From contig JACOEF010000497.1 of assembly GCA_024998705.1 (NCBI GenBank), positions 1 through 10,709 of the forward strand: a stretch of DNA of 10,709 nucleotides. The letters run 5' to 3'. This DNA is from Nitrospira sp. (GTDB taxonomy: Bacteria > Nitrospirota > Nitrospiria > Nitrospirales > Nitrospiraceae). Of this stretch, positions 1 to 6,559 are shown one piece after another; the first letter of the stretch is position 1; each line of letters starts with the position of its first letter. The position numbers were made by a program, and so were the translations under genes. The notes under the pieces are model-generated. The model saw only the letters and a list, made by a program, of their open reading frames with translations. It was not told the origin of the DNA and searched no databases.

Positions 1-605
1 TCGTACACGGCCACCTGCAGATAGTGGTACGCCCAAATCGTCGCGTTGAACAGCGGGAAGCGTGTCCTGAACGCCTTGGAATAGGGAAACTGATCCAGCC
101 GATGATGATCCAATCGCTGGGACGTAATCGCGTACGCGCTGTCCTTATAGTAGGCCAACACATTGCGGACGGCCTGATCCTTGTCCGGCTCATCCGACAC
201 CACAATGTCGTAGGTGGCCCGGTGCAGGGCATGCGCTTCGTCGAACGTATTCTGCGCGCGCCAGGCCAGCTTCATATACGTCGGGGCGATCGCCTCCTCA
301 TTCGGATTCAGCCGGGGGTTGGTCGCGATGAACGCGAGCGTCTGTTTGCGGGCCCGCTCCTCAATAGCCGGCACGTCCTGCCCCCCCGTCAGCAACAAAT
401 TCTCATAGAGATTGGAATGGCCGAAGTCCACGCCGTTGAACTCACTGTCGAGTTCGGCCAGATCTTCCCGCATCGAAAAATTCCACAACGCGCGGTAATA
501 GAAGCGCTTGTCGCGCGGCTCGAACTGACTGCACCCCGCCAGCGCGAAGGCGAGCGTGGCCAAGGTCACCAACGCCAGCATGTACATATATTTGCCGATC
601 GTCAT
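1..605 (-). CDS. Putative outer-membrane or periplasmic lipoprotein, 3' end outside window
   Basis: An open frame reads leftward from ATG at 605-603 without a stop to the window edge, giving 201 visible codons. The N-terminus has Lys5, a hydrophobic stretch (about residues 8-24) and a lipobox Leu22-Ala-Gly-Cys25, so this should be an SPII-processed lipoprotein with the mature protein starting at Cys25. A GGAG sequence 9 nt before the ATG supports the start. The mature part is mixed alpha-type, rich in Tyr, Arg, Asn and acidic residues (for example RALWNFSMREDLAELDSEF, about residues 39-57), with no further membrane segment. I do not recognise the family and cannot give a function. The upstream neighbour on the same strand is the DUF4396 gene, 148 bp away with a hairpin between them, so co-transcription is uncertain. 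The reading frame is convincing because the lipobox, RBS and long open frame agree; function is unknown. Confidence 0.8.
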   Translation of the reverse strand, partial: MTIGKYMYMLALVTLATLAFALAGCSQFEPRDKRFYYRALWNFSMREDLAELDSEFNGVDFGHSNLYENLLLTGGQDVPAIEERARKQTLAFIATNPRLNPNEEAIAPTYMKLAWRAQNTFDEAHALHRATYDIVVSDEPDKDQAVRNVLAYYKDSAYAITSQRLDHHRLDQFPYSKAFRTRFPLFNATIWAYHYLQVAVY

Positions 606-682
606 ACTGAATCGCTCCACAATCACCTTGATCAACCCCCTAGCCAGGACTCTTCACTATGCCAGCTCCGTCACGAGACGAG

Positions 683-717
683 TCTGCCTGGCTGCCCCTC
701 ATCAGCAGCCAGGCAGA
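683..717 (-). terminator. Strong 13-bp hairpin after the DUF4396 gene
   Basis: TCTGCCTGGCTGC at 683-695 and GCAGCCAGGCAGA at 705-717 form a perfect 13-bp inverted repeat around a 9-nt loop. It lies 36 bp past the DUF4396 stop codon, in the gap before the lipoprotein gene. No T tract follows on the minus strand, so it is not a textbook intrinsic terminator. It could be a Rho-assisted terminator or an RNA-stabilising processing hairpin that lowers expression of the lipoprotein gene relative to DUF4396. Confidence 0.5.
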
Positions 718-753
718 TCGCGGCAGCGGATCGACAATGGCGGCCGAACCGTC

Positions 754-1335
754 TCAGTGGCAATGGTGCCCATGCACCAGCGCATGCCCCTTGCCTCGTG
801 CGATCAACCAGCGGTTGACGGGAAATGCCGCCACCCCGGCCAGGATCAGGGACAGGGCCAGACTCCCCCAGAACAGCGGATCGGACAGACCGGCATCCAT
901 CGCACCGGGAACCATCACCATGATCGCATTATCTACCAATGCCGTGGTCGCCATGGAGAGGGTATCGGACGCCAAGGCCAACCCCAGCGCCGTTCCCCAC
1001 GCCATACCCGCCCGCCGTAACGGATACAACGTCATGGCATACCCGAAGAAAAAGGCCAGCACAACGGCGAGTCCAACCGTCGGCCAATTACTCCACCCCA
1101 ACGCCGTACCGATGGCCATGCCGAGCACTTCGCCGATGGTGCAACCGGTCAGGCAATGCAGGGTCGCCAGGATCGCCGTTCGATCGAGTGAGGTTGCCTT
1201 GTGTGCGTCCTCATGATGCTGATTATGCTGATGCTGCTGATGATGGCCATGGTGCGCTTCGTGGCCCACAGGGTGGTGGTGCTCTGGGTCGACGTGACGC
1301 GCCATGGCTGCGGTTGCCGATGGATGGTGGCTCAT
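754..1335 (-). CDS. DUF4396 integral membrane protein with His-rich N-terminus
   Basis: A 193-residue inner-membrane protein of the DUF4396 type. The cytosol/periplasm-exposed N-terminus (residues 1-47) is very His-rich, with 16 His, and looks like a metal-binding tail. It is followed by the family signature HCLTGCTIGE (residues 60-69) and about four hydrophobic helices (roughly 56-80, 85-105, 114-142, 155-175). The C-terminus ends in a second His/Cys cluster, HALVHGHHCH (184-193). Start: ATG at 1335 has AAGGAGGA 5 nt upstream, the best RBS in the window. DUF4396 proteins have no firmly established reaction. The conserved Cys pair (61, 65) in a membrane helix and the His-rich tails suggest copper, zinc or nickel handling, which is inference. 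It is divergent from the gene at 1782 and upstream of the lipoprotein gene. Confidence 0.88.
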   Translation of the reverse strand: MSHHPSATAAMARHVDPEHHHPVGHEAHHGHHQQHQHNQHHEDAHKATSLDRTAILATLHCLTGCTIGEVLGMAIGTALGWSNWPTVGLAVVLAFFFGYAMTLYPLRRAGMAWGTALGLALASDTLSMATTALVDNAIMVMVPGAMDAGLSDPLFWGSLALSLILAGVAAFPVNRWLIARGKGHALVHGHHCH

Positions 1336-1424
1336 GAGAGTCCTCCTTGTGAGTGATAAACGCTGCCGTTCACCACTACAGACGGAGCAAGGTGGGAATC
1401 ATTACAGGCCGCGGGTGACTCGCC

Positions 1425-1468
1425 TTCGAAATCGATAGGCCGGCGCAATTCGGCCTAGGCCGGTCGAA
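1425..1468. repeat. 44-bp interrupted dyad with nested palindrome
   Basis: Two pairs of arms share one centre: TTCGA (1425-1429) with TCGAA (1464-1468), and TAGGCCG (1436-1442) with CGGCCTA (1451-1457). The gaps between arms are 6 nt on each side and the central spacer is 8 nt. The right half also contains the perfect palindrome CGGCCTAGGCCG (1451-1462), and TAGGCCGG occurs as a direct repeat at 1436 and 1456. This could be a regulator site for the DUF4396 gene or an RNA hairpin in its leader; the family is unknown. Confidence 0.4.
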
Positions 1469-1639
1469 TGGCAGAGAGCAGTCTTTCGTGCTCCCCCTGC
1501 TGCCCCTCGACGATCCGGCCCAACGTGCATACCCCAGAAAAACCGTTTGGGCTGTACTGCAAAATTCAGCGCGGATGTTCCTGCTCCCCCAGACATTCTC
1601 GCCCGAATGGGCCTCCATCTCTCCCCCTCAGTCCCAATT

Positions 1640-1645
1640 ATTATA
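1640..1645 (-). promoter_or_regulatory. Candidate -10 box for the DUF4396 gene
   Basis: The minus strand reads a perfect TATAAT at 1645-1640. The hexamer 17 bp further upstream (CAGAAG) is a poor -35 match, so only the -10 is convincing. It lies about 305 bp before the DUF4396 ATG and implies a long untranslated leader. Low confidence. Confidence 0.25.
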
Positions 1646-1781
1646 CGTGTATTTCCGACTCACTTCTGGCGCTCATGTTGTCCGGTTCTGCGACAGCGGC
1701 GGAAAAAGTCTTGATCTACACCATAGAGACATGCTTGACTGAAATTCATTCGTTCATCGTCTTCCTTGATGAGGGGGTTGC

Positions 1782-2288
1782 ATGCCGCATGGAAGTCTTC
1801 GCATTCTCGTGACGCTAGTCCTGCTCTTCACCTCGCTCTCCGCACAAGCTACTGATACGGCTCCCGATACAAGCCTCACTCCCTTAAAGTTTCTCGTCGG
1901 AGAATGGAAAGGCGCCGACGCCGAAGGCAAGGGACACAAAATCTCCTTTGTCCTCAGTTCAGGCGGCACCAGCCTGACCGAAACACTCACACCGCCGGAC
2001 AGCCCACCCATGACAACCATATACTACAGCGACGGCGACCAGCTGATGTTGACACATTATTGCTCCCTCAATAACCAGCCGCGCATGCGCGCCGCTGCAG
2101 TCAAAGAGGGAGAGAAGACCATCACCTTTGCCTTCGTGGATGCCACGAATCTGAAAAACCCGACCGATGTACACATGCGCCAATTGGCGATCGAGGTCAA
2201 AGACCATGACCACTTCGTCCAAACCTGGACCTTAAGCAAGGCCGGCAAGGACGTGCCGAAAGTGTTTACCTTTGAGCGTGTGAAGTAA
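1782..2288 (+). CDS. Secreted calycin-like beta-barrel protein (DUF1579/THAP4-like)
   Basis: A 168-residue protein with a Sec signal peptide: basic start, hydrophobic core LVTLVLLFTSLS, and a likely SPI cut after Ala-Gln-Ala23. The mature part begins LKFLVGEWKG (36-45), the opening strand typical of DUF1579 and THAP4/nitrobindin-like small beta-barrels. It continues with alternating beta strands and a conserved-looking block THYCSLNNQPRM (91-102). These barrels bind hydrophobic ligands or heme in some families, but I see no proof of a heme ligand here, so ligand and role stay open. Start: ATG at 1782 with GAGGGGG 4 nt upstream. A methyltransferase gene follows after 37 bp, probably on the same mRNA. 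Location is periplasmic by inference. Confidence 0.8.
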   Translation: MPHGSLRILVTLVLLFTSLSAQATDTAPDTSLTPLKFLVGEWKGADAEGKGHKISFVLSSGGTSLTETLTPPDSPPMTTIYYSDGDQLMLTHYCSLNNQPRMRAAAVKEGEKTITFAFVDATNLKNPTDVHMRQLAIEVKDHDHFVQTWTLSKAGKDVPKVFTFERVK

Positions 2289-2325
2289 TGTGCGTTTCCA
2301 CTCTCTTTAACAAGGAGTCCTTCCG

Positions 2326-3183
2326 ATGCCGTCACAAACACCAGAGGCTGTGATCGAGGCTCAACGTCAGGACTGGAATCGCGTTGCCGCCGGATGGGAT
2401 AAATGGGATCAGTTTTTCAACCGCACCATGGCCTTCCTCAACCACCGGCTGGTGGCCGACGCACGGGTGCGGCCGGGCCTTCGCGTGCTGGATCTTGGGT
2501 CGGGCACCGGCTATCCGGCCCTCCTGGCCGGCGAGATCGTGGGATCGGAGGGCACCGTGGTCGGGATCGACCTCGCCGAATCCATGCTGGCCGTGGCAAC
2601 GCGCAAAGCCAATTCTCTCGGCTTCCAGCACGTGACGTTTCGTACCGGGGATGTGACGTCACTGCCCTTTGAGACTGCCTCGATCGACTCGGTGATCAGC
2701 CGATTCTGCTTGATGTTCCTGCCGGAAATTCCCAAGGCCGCCGCGGAAATCGCCCGCGTGTTGAAACCGGGAGGCTATGTCGCGGCCGCCGTCTGGTCTG
2801 CACCGGAGAAGAATCCGTTCATTCGCATTCCGTTGGATGTGATCAAGACCATTACGCCTCTGCCGCCGCCCGACCCCGAGGCGCCCGGCATCTTCCGGCT
2901 TGCAAAGCCTGGCGACCTAGCCGGCATGTTCGAACGGGCCGGCCTCAGACCATTGGACGACGAAGAGTTTACGGCCGAGGTGACCTATGCCACGGCGGAG
3001 GAATTCTTTCGCGGATTGATGGACATCGCCGCCCCGATTCAAAACCTGTTCGCGAAATTGACGCCTGATCAACAGGCCGCGGCGGAGCGAGGCATCATCA
3101 AGGCCGTGAATGAATATCGCCGGCCTCAAGGGGTCTCGTTACCGATTGCGGTAAGGATCGTGAGCGCGCGTAAGCCACAGTAA
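2326..3183 (+). CDS. Class I SAM-dependent methyltransferase (UbiE/MenG-like)
   Basis: A 285-residue soluble methyltransferase with a Rossmann-type SAM-binding core. Motif I is VLDLGSGTG (54-62), the acidic residue after strand 2 is in GIDLAESML (80-88), motif II region is TGDVTSLPF (107-115), and the post-motif LKPGGY is at 146-151. The overall pattern is Methyltransf_11/UbiE-like. The C-terminal third (about 165-285) is an extra alpha/beta region that probably sets the substrate, which cannot be read from sequence. It could act on a quinone-like or other small molecule. Start: ATG at 2326 with AAGGAG at 2312-2317, 8 nt upstream. It is 37 bp after the secreted barrel gene and is followed by a hairpin, so the two likely form a transcription unit. 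Confidence 0.87.
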   Translation: MPSQTPEAVIEAQRQDWNRVAAGWDKWDQFFNRTMAFLNHRLVADARVRPGLRVLDLGSGTGYPALLAGEIVGSEGTVVGIDLAESMLAVATRKANSLGFQHVTFRTGDVTSLPFETASIDSVISRFCLMFLPEIPKAAAEIARVLKPGGYVAAAVWSAPEKNPFIRIPLDVIKTITPLPPPDPEAPGIFRLAKPGDLAGMFERAGLRPLDDEEFTAEVTYATAEEFFRGLMDIAAPIQNLFAKLTPDQQAAAERGIIKAVNEYRRPQGVSLPIAVRIVSARKPQ

Positions 3184-3189
3184 TCTCCC

Positions 3190-3221
3190 GCGGGCGGCAA
3201 CAGGTACCTTCAGCCGCCCGC
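3190..3221 (+). terminator. Hairpin ending the methyltransferase transcript
   Basis: GCGGGCGGC (3190-3198) and GCCGCCCGC (3213-3221) make a 9-bp all-GC stem with a 14-nt loop, 7 bp after the methyltransferase stop. The following sequence (ACATTAAAT) has only a weak T run, so termination efficiency is uncertain, but the position after a stop codon fits a terminator. Confidence 0.55.
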
Positions 3222-3369
3222 ACATTAAATCCCCCAGGTGACCTCCTCAATCCACATCTACGTCGCTAGACATTGAAATTATTCGGCTGTCGGTGCAAAG
3301 TGCATGCTGTCACGAGCCCATCGTGAGCCGGCGCTCACGCCGTGTGATCACCGATCGTACGCCCGACAC

Positions 3370-3747
3370 ATGCGCCACGACAGCTTCAAGGACTTCGTCT
3401 TGGATCAACTGAATGAGATGCCCGATCTCACGAGCAAAGCCATGTTCGGCGGGTATGGCCTCTACCAGCAGGCCACCTTCTTCGGCATCATTCATAAGGG
3501 CCGGCTGTTTTTCAAAACAAATACGCTGACACAACCGACCTATGCCTCACGAGGCATGCAGCCGTTTCGCCCCAGCGCTAAACAAACACTCTCGCAGTAT
3601 TACGAGGTGCCCACCGATATTCTCGAAGACTCGGAGCACCTGATGGCCTGGGCGCAGGCCGCCGTGACCTTACCCACCGCGCAGTTGCCCCTCCCCTACA
3701 CCGAGATGGCCTATGGGTACGACCCATCGGTTCTGTGCGATGGATGA
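3370..3747 (+). CDS. TfoX N-terminal domain protein
   Basis: A 125-residue protein made only of the TfoX-N domain. The diagnostic opening is present: an amphipathic helix DSFKDFVLDQLNEMPDL (4-20), then SKAMFGGYGLY (22-32), a beta strand FFGIIHKGRLFFKT (37-50), and YYEVP near 77-81. Full TfoX/Sxy competence regulators also carry a C-terminal helix-hairpin domain, which is absent here, so a competence role should not be assumed. Start choice: ATG 3370 puts the first helix at residue 4, as in the family. An upstream in-frame ATG at 3304 would add 22 residues without family resemblance. Neither has a good ribosome site. The stop codon lies inside the start of the DUF488 gene (8-bp overlap), indicating coupled translation. 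Confidence 0.82.
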   Translation: MRHDSFKDFVLDQLNEMPDLTSKAMFGGYGLYQQATFFGIIHKGRLFFKTNTLTQPTYASRGMQPFRPSAKQTLSQYYEVPTDILEDSEHLMAWAQAAVTLPTAQLPLPYTEMAYGYDPSVLCDG

Positions 3748-4309
3748 CCACGCTGCCGGCCGCGTCACACTCTGGACTATCGGCCACTCGACCCGTTCGA
3801 GCGACGAGTTCCTGGCGCTGCTCCAAGAACATGCCATCCGCCGCCTGATCGATATCCGCCGTTATGCCGGTTCGCGGCGCTACCCCCACTTCCACTCGGA
3901 CGCACTGAACAACACGCTGACCGATGCAGGATTGGAATACCACCAGTCGGTGGAATTGGGCGGCCGACGAACGGCCCGCCCGGACTCCCCGAACCGCGGC
4001 TGGAACAATGCCGGCTTTCGCGGCTACGCGGATTATATGGGCACGGAGGCTTTTCAGCATGCCCTGCGCACACTCATAACCGATGCCGCCGCTTCGCCAA
4101 CGGCCATCATGTGCGCCGAAGCGGTTCCCTGGCGCTGCCATCGGACGTTGGTGGCCGATGCCCTCGTGATTCACGGTTGGCAGGTCGTCCACATCCTGGG
4201 ACATGGCCAGATCAAGCGGCACGAGCTGACGACCTTCGCCAGGGTCGAGGGCGACCGGATTGTCTATCCTGCTCCGGCTGGTGAGGAGGCCCCGCCCCGC
4301 TTGTTCTGA
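3740..4309 (+). CDS. DUF488 family protein
   Basis: A 189-residue soluble protein with clear DUF488 signatures: LWTIGHSTRSSDEFLALL (11-28), LIDIRRYAGSRRYPHFH (36-52), VELGGRR (71-77), FRGYADYM (93-100) and the conserved cysteine block MCAEAVPWRCHR (124-135; Cys125, Cys133). The last block suggests a metal site or reactive thiols, but the biochemical role of the family is not established. Start: ATG 3740 overlaps the TfoX stop in the sequence ATGGATGA. An in-frame ATG at 3713 would only add non-conserved residues, and family homology starts at about residue 10 of the shorter form. The 8-bp overlap argues for translational coupling with the TfoX-N protein. Confidence 0.87.
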   Translation: MDDHAAGRVTLWTIGHSTRSSDEFLALLQEHAIRRLIDIRRYAGSRRYPHFHSDALNNTLTDAGLEYHQSVELGGRRTARPDSPNRGWNNAGFRGYADYMGTEAFQHALRTLITDAAASPTAIMCAEAVPWRCHRTLVADALVIHGWQVVHILGHGQIKRHELTTFARVEGDRIVYPAPAGEEAPPRLF

Positions 4310-4360
4310 GGGATCGTTTCGGGTGGCGCTCGCCTCCCGGGTTCCCCAGGAAATCTCACC

Positions 4361-4750
4361 ATGTGGTATCGAATCGGCGCGGATCTCGTGCTGCTACTCC
4401 ACCTGGCCTTTGTGCTATTCGTGATGACAGGCGGACTTCTGCTGTTGAAATGGCCGCGCCTGGCCTGGCTGCACCTGCCGGCGGCGATCTGGGGAGCCAT
4501 GATTGAATATACTGGCTGGATCTGCCCGCTCACACCGATTGAAAACACCCTGCTGACCATGGCCGGAGAGTCGGCCTACAACTCCGACTTCATTGGCCAC
4601 TACCTCCTTCCCCTGCTCTATCCCGCAGGACTCACAGGCAACGTGCAGGTGCTGCTGGGGACAGTGGTCGTGCTGGTGAACGGGATGATCTATTGGCTGG
4701 TCTTCGGAAAACCGTCGAGGCGCGACCGTCAGAGATGGCTGGACCACTGA
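4361..4750 (+). CDS. DUF2784 inner-membrane protein
   Basis: A 129-residue membrane protein with about four hydrophobic segments (roughly 6-29, 33-54, 78-90, 95-115) and a basic tail RRDRQRW that should face the cytoplasm. The family signature is the block EYTGWICPLTPIEN (49-62), including Cys55 and the charged Glu49/Glu61, followed by a YNSDFIGHYLLPLLYP region (73-88) typical of DUF2784. Function is not known for the family. Start: ATG 4361 with AGGAAA 7 nt upstream. It follows DUF488 by 51 bp and is the last plus-strand gene before the convergent TetR-controlled region; no strong terminator is visible after it. Confidence 0.87.
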   Translation: MWYRIGADLVLLLHLAFVLFVMTGGLLLLKWPRLAWLHLPAAIWGAMIEYTGWICPLTPIENTLLTMAGESAYNSDFIGHYLLPLLYPAGLTGNVQVLLGTVVVLVNGMIYWLVFGKPSRRDRQRWLDH

Positions 4751-4890
4751 ACCCCAGCTCATGCGCCGCCTCCTGAAACACGGCAACCTGCTGCCGGATT
4801 TCGGAAGGAGCCGTCGCTAGAGGCTATCTCTTAACCTGCTCCATGTGCGTGACTTTCTCCATCGCCTGCATCTCGGGCGGAGACATGCCG

Positions 4891-5448
4891 TCAAACGGCG
4901 GATTCTGATCTCCACGCCTGCTGCGAAAATTGTGGATCAAGCGGGGTGTGAGCAATGTGATTCACGGCGTTACTCAACGTCTTGAGCGCGACAATAGTGA
5001 GTGCATCTAACACATGGCGTTGGGTAAACCCCGCTGCCGTACACTGCTCCAGATCTTGCTCCGACACCCGCCCGCCACCGTATAAGACAGATAATACCAG
5101 CCCACGGAGGGCGTTCAGCTTTACCTCGGAGAGCGCTCGCTGATCCCGCAATTCTGCCAGGATCTGCTACGGCATCTGAACCATCTGTGCGACCATCGAA
5201 TGTGCCCCGACACAATAGGTGCAGCTATTTGCGGTGCTCACGGTCAAAGCCACAACCTGCTGCTCCACCGGAGTCAGCACGCTCTGCTCCAACGCCTTGG
5301 TGATCCCCACATACGCTTGGGCAGCCGCTGGAGACTCTGCAAGCACACCGAAGATATTGGGAAGAAATCCATACTTCGTTGCCGTGGCTTCAAGCGCGGC
5401 GCGCGACGCCGCTGGTGCCGATTCTTGCGTATGAATCCGAAACTTCAT
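4891..5448 (-). pseudogene. AhpD/carboxymuconolactone-decarboxylase-like gene interrupted by in-frame TAG
   Basis: Reading leftward from ATG 5448, the protein is an AhpD-like (CMD family) thiol peroxidase/decarboxylase of 185 codons, with its CxxC active site and following His intact: SCTYCVGAH (75-83; Cys76, Cys79, His83). Codon 94 is TAG (5169-5167), directly after Gln-Met-Pro. The frame then continues without a shift for another 91 codons, in the same family, ending HIAHTPLD near 160-167 and stopping at 4891. The two halves are thus one gene split by a single nonsense codon. TAG is one base from CAG, GAG or AAG, and homologues have a variable residue here. Start: AAGGAGG lies 9 nt before ATG 5448, whereas an upstream GTG at 5457 sits directly on that ribosome site. 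It is the last gene of the TetR-downstream group, after the ABM-like gene. A sequencing error or readthrough remains possible. Confidence 0.85.
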
Positions 5449-5558
5449 GATGCGCACCCTCCTTCGTCAGATCCCGCCCAGTGCCGCCCCTGAGCGGCGA
5501 TCGTCCTGGCTCTTCCCCCACGGGAACACCTCTCTGGGAACGACACCGAGCGCAATGC

Positions 5559-5948
5559 CTACTGAGTCAATCCGAAATATTTCCACTCGGAAACGGTCCC
5601 CATGAATGCCGACCGCAATTTCTCCGGCAAGGCCGCGGACGCCGCACTGTATTGAGTCCGTGTGGCCCAAACCGACATATCGACATGGACCTTCGGATCT
5701 TTGAGATCCTGCCGGCTGGTCACAGACACAAAGCCCGGCTGGGTTTTCAGAAAGCCAAACATAGCTGCCCGCGCCTCCTCGAACGCCTGTTCTTTCCCCA
5801 CCGCCGCGACGTAGGTCATAATCTCGGTCACTGCGCCCTCACGTGCCGTCTCGGCACCGAATGCCGGCGGCACCCCCACCGCGACGGCCGCAAGCAGCCA
5901 GGTACCCATGGCACCAGCACGAAGGAGGTTGATTCCCACTGTCTTCAT
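5559..5948 (-). CDS. Exported ABM-like dimeric alpha-beta barrel protein
   Basis: A 129-residue protein with an N-terminal signal peptide (Lys2, Arg10, hydrophobic core 13-30, likely SPI cut after Phe-Gly-Ala32) and a mature domain of about 95 residues. The pattern AVTEIMTYVAAVGKEQAFEE (39-58), then GFLKTQPGFVSVTSRQ (65-80) and DMSVWATRTQYSAA (90-103), matches the beta-alpha-beta fold of antibiotic-biosynthesis-monooxygenase (ABM)-like proteins, which act as homodimers on quinones, polyketides or heme. The specific substrate is not readable, and periplasmic location is inferred from the signal peptide. Start: ATG 5948 with AAAAGGAGA 7 nt upstream; an upstream in-frame start at 6011 would bury the signal peptide. 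It lies 131 bp after the YHS gene and 110 bp before the AhpD-like gene. Confidence 0.78.
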   Translation of the reverse strand: MKTVGINLLRAGAMGTWLLAAVAVGVPPAFGAETAREGAVTEIMTYVAAVGKEQAFEEARAAMFGFLKTQPGFVSVTSRQDLKDPKVHVDMSVWATRTQYSAASAALPEKLRSAFMGTVSEWKYFGLTQ

Positions 5949-6079
5949 CGTTGCGTCTCCTTTTCTGTGATCAATAGGGTGATGCTTCTTTGCGCCTGTT
6001 CCCCCGCTCACGCCTTACATGGCCCACCTCCCTTCACGTCGTCGCGGCCCCTCAATAAGGACTCGCCCCGCGGAACTCG

Positions 6080-6559
6080 CTAGGGATAGACCTCTGTGGA
6101 CGACTCAACCTGCGGCCAGTTAGCCTCCGCCGAACGTAGCAAGGCCGGCCGCCTCGCGTTCCATTTCATCTGCACCTGGGAATCGTGGTTGAGATACAAC
6201 TTTCCTTCGACGACCTCCCAGATTTCGCCCGCGACGGCGGCCTTGACCCCTTCTGCCACGCCGTAGGCGCAAAAGCCTCCGAATTGCGGCGCGAACCGCT
6301 CGGGCGTCTGGCGAAAGAGGGCGAGATGCCTGGGGGAGGCGAAGCGGAAGGTCGATCCTTTATAGACATGAGACAGTGTCGGCAAACCCTTCACCGCCTG
6401 GTGATCTTCGAAGTAGGCCACCGGATCAAATCCATCGATGGCAACGCCGTCCTTTTCGTAAAACTGCCCTGACTCGGCGAGGCTGGTCACGGCCACCGCT
6501 GCAATCACAAACAGACTGCACAGGGCCCCGGCCGTAGCCCTTCGACAGCGCCCGTTCAT
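6080..6559 (-). CDS. Exported YHS-domain protein
   Basis: A 159-residue protein with a signal peptide (Arg-rich start, hydrophobic core 11-26, likely cut after Leu-Ala29 or nearby), then a YHS domain: GFDPVAYFEDHQAVKG (43-58), VYKGSTFRFASPRHLALF (65-82), PERFAPQFGGFCAYGVAEG (86-104) and KLYLNHDSQVQMKW (120-133). This is the secreted YHS subfamily, in which the Cys of GGxCA (Cys97 here) is selenocysteine in some relatives; here it is a normal Cys codon. YHS domains often bind metals, but the canonical Cys-pair form is not present, so metal binding is uncertain. The start codon overlaps the SDR stop as ATGA, so the two are translationally coupled. Likely periplasmic. Confidence 0.83.
   Translation of the reverse strand: MNGRCRRATAGALCSLFVIAAVAVTSLAESGQFYEKDGVAIDGFDPVAYFEDHQAVKGLPTLSHVYKGSTFRFASPRHLALFRQTPERFAPQFGGFCAYGVAEGVKAAVAGEIWEVVEGKLYLNHDSQVQMKWNARRPALLRSAEANWPQVESSTEVYP

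Larger units (their letters stand above)
1336..1781. other. 446-bp divergent intergenic region
   Basis: This region separates the leftward DUF4396 gene from the rightward secreted-protein gene. The short open frames in it lack ribosome sites, domains and sensible composition, so I call none of them genes. It contains a 44-bp dyad (1425-1468), a small GAGCA-N8-TGCTC hairpin (1476-1493), a TATAAT box on the minus strand (1640-1645), and the ribosome site of the next gene (GAGGGGG, 1771-1777). If the TATAAT is used, the DUF4396 mRNA would carry a leader of about 300 nt. I do not see a known riboswitch fold in it. Confidence 0.6.

Noticed and set aside
24..818. 264-codon plus-strand open frame at the left edge
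   Set aside because: It is antisense to the lipoprotein gene and to the 3' end of the DUF4396 gene, has Arg/His/Gln-rich nonsense composition, and no ribosome site; the minus-strand frames carry clear signals.
1376..1618. Short open frames in the 446-bp intergenic region
   Set aside because: No ribosome site, low-complexity Arg/Ser composition and no motif; not supported as genes.
3578..4222. 214-codon minus-strand open frame over the TfoX and DUF488 genes
   Set aside because: Antisense to two genes with clear family motifs, and no ribosome site or recognisable domain.
4781..4796. CGGCA-N6-TGCCG after DUF2784 as a terminator
   Set aside because: Only a 5-bp stem and no T run.
5167..5169. 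TAG read as pyrrolysine
   Set aside because: No pyrrolysine genes are seen, the family does not use it at this place, and a point mutation is simpler.
4891..5448. AhpD-like gene as part of the arsenosugar pathway
   Set aside because: It lies on the opposite strand behind the TetR-controlled genes, about 3.4 kb from arsM, and its motif is generic for the CMD family; no evidence of a link.
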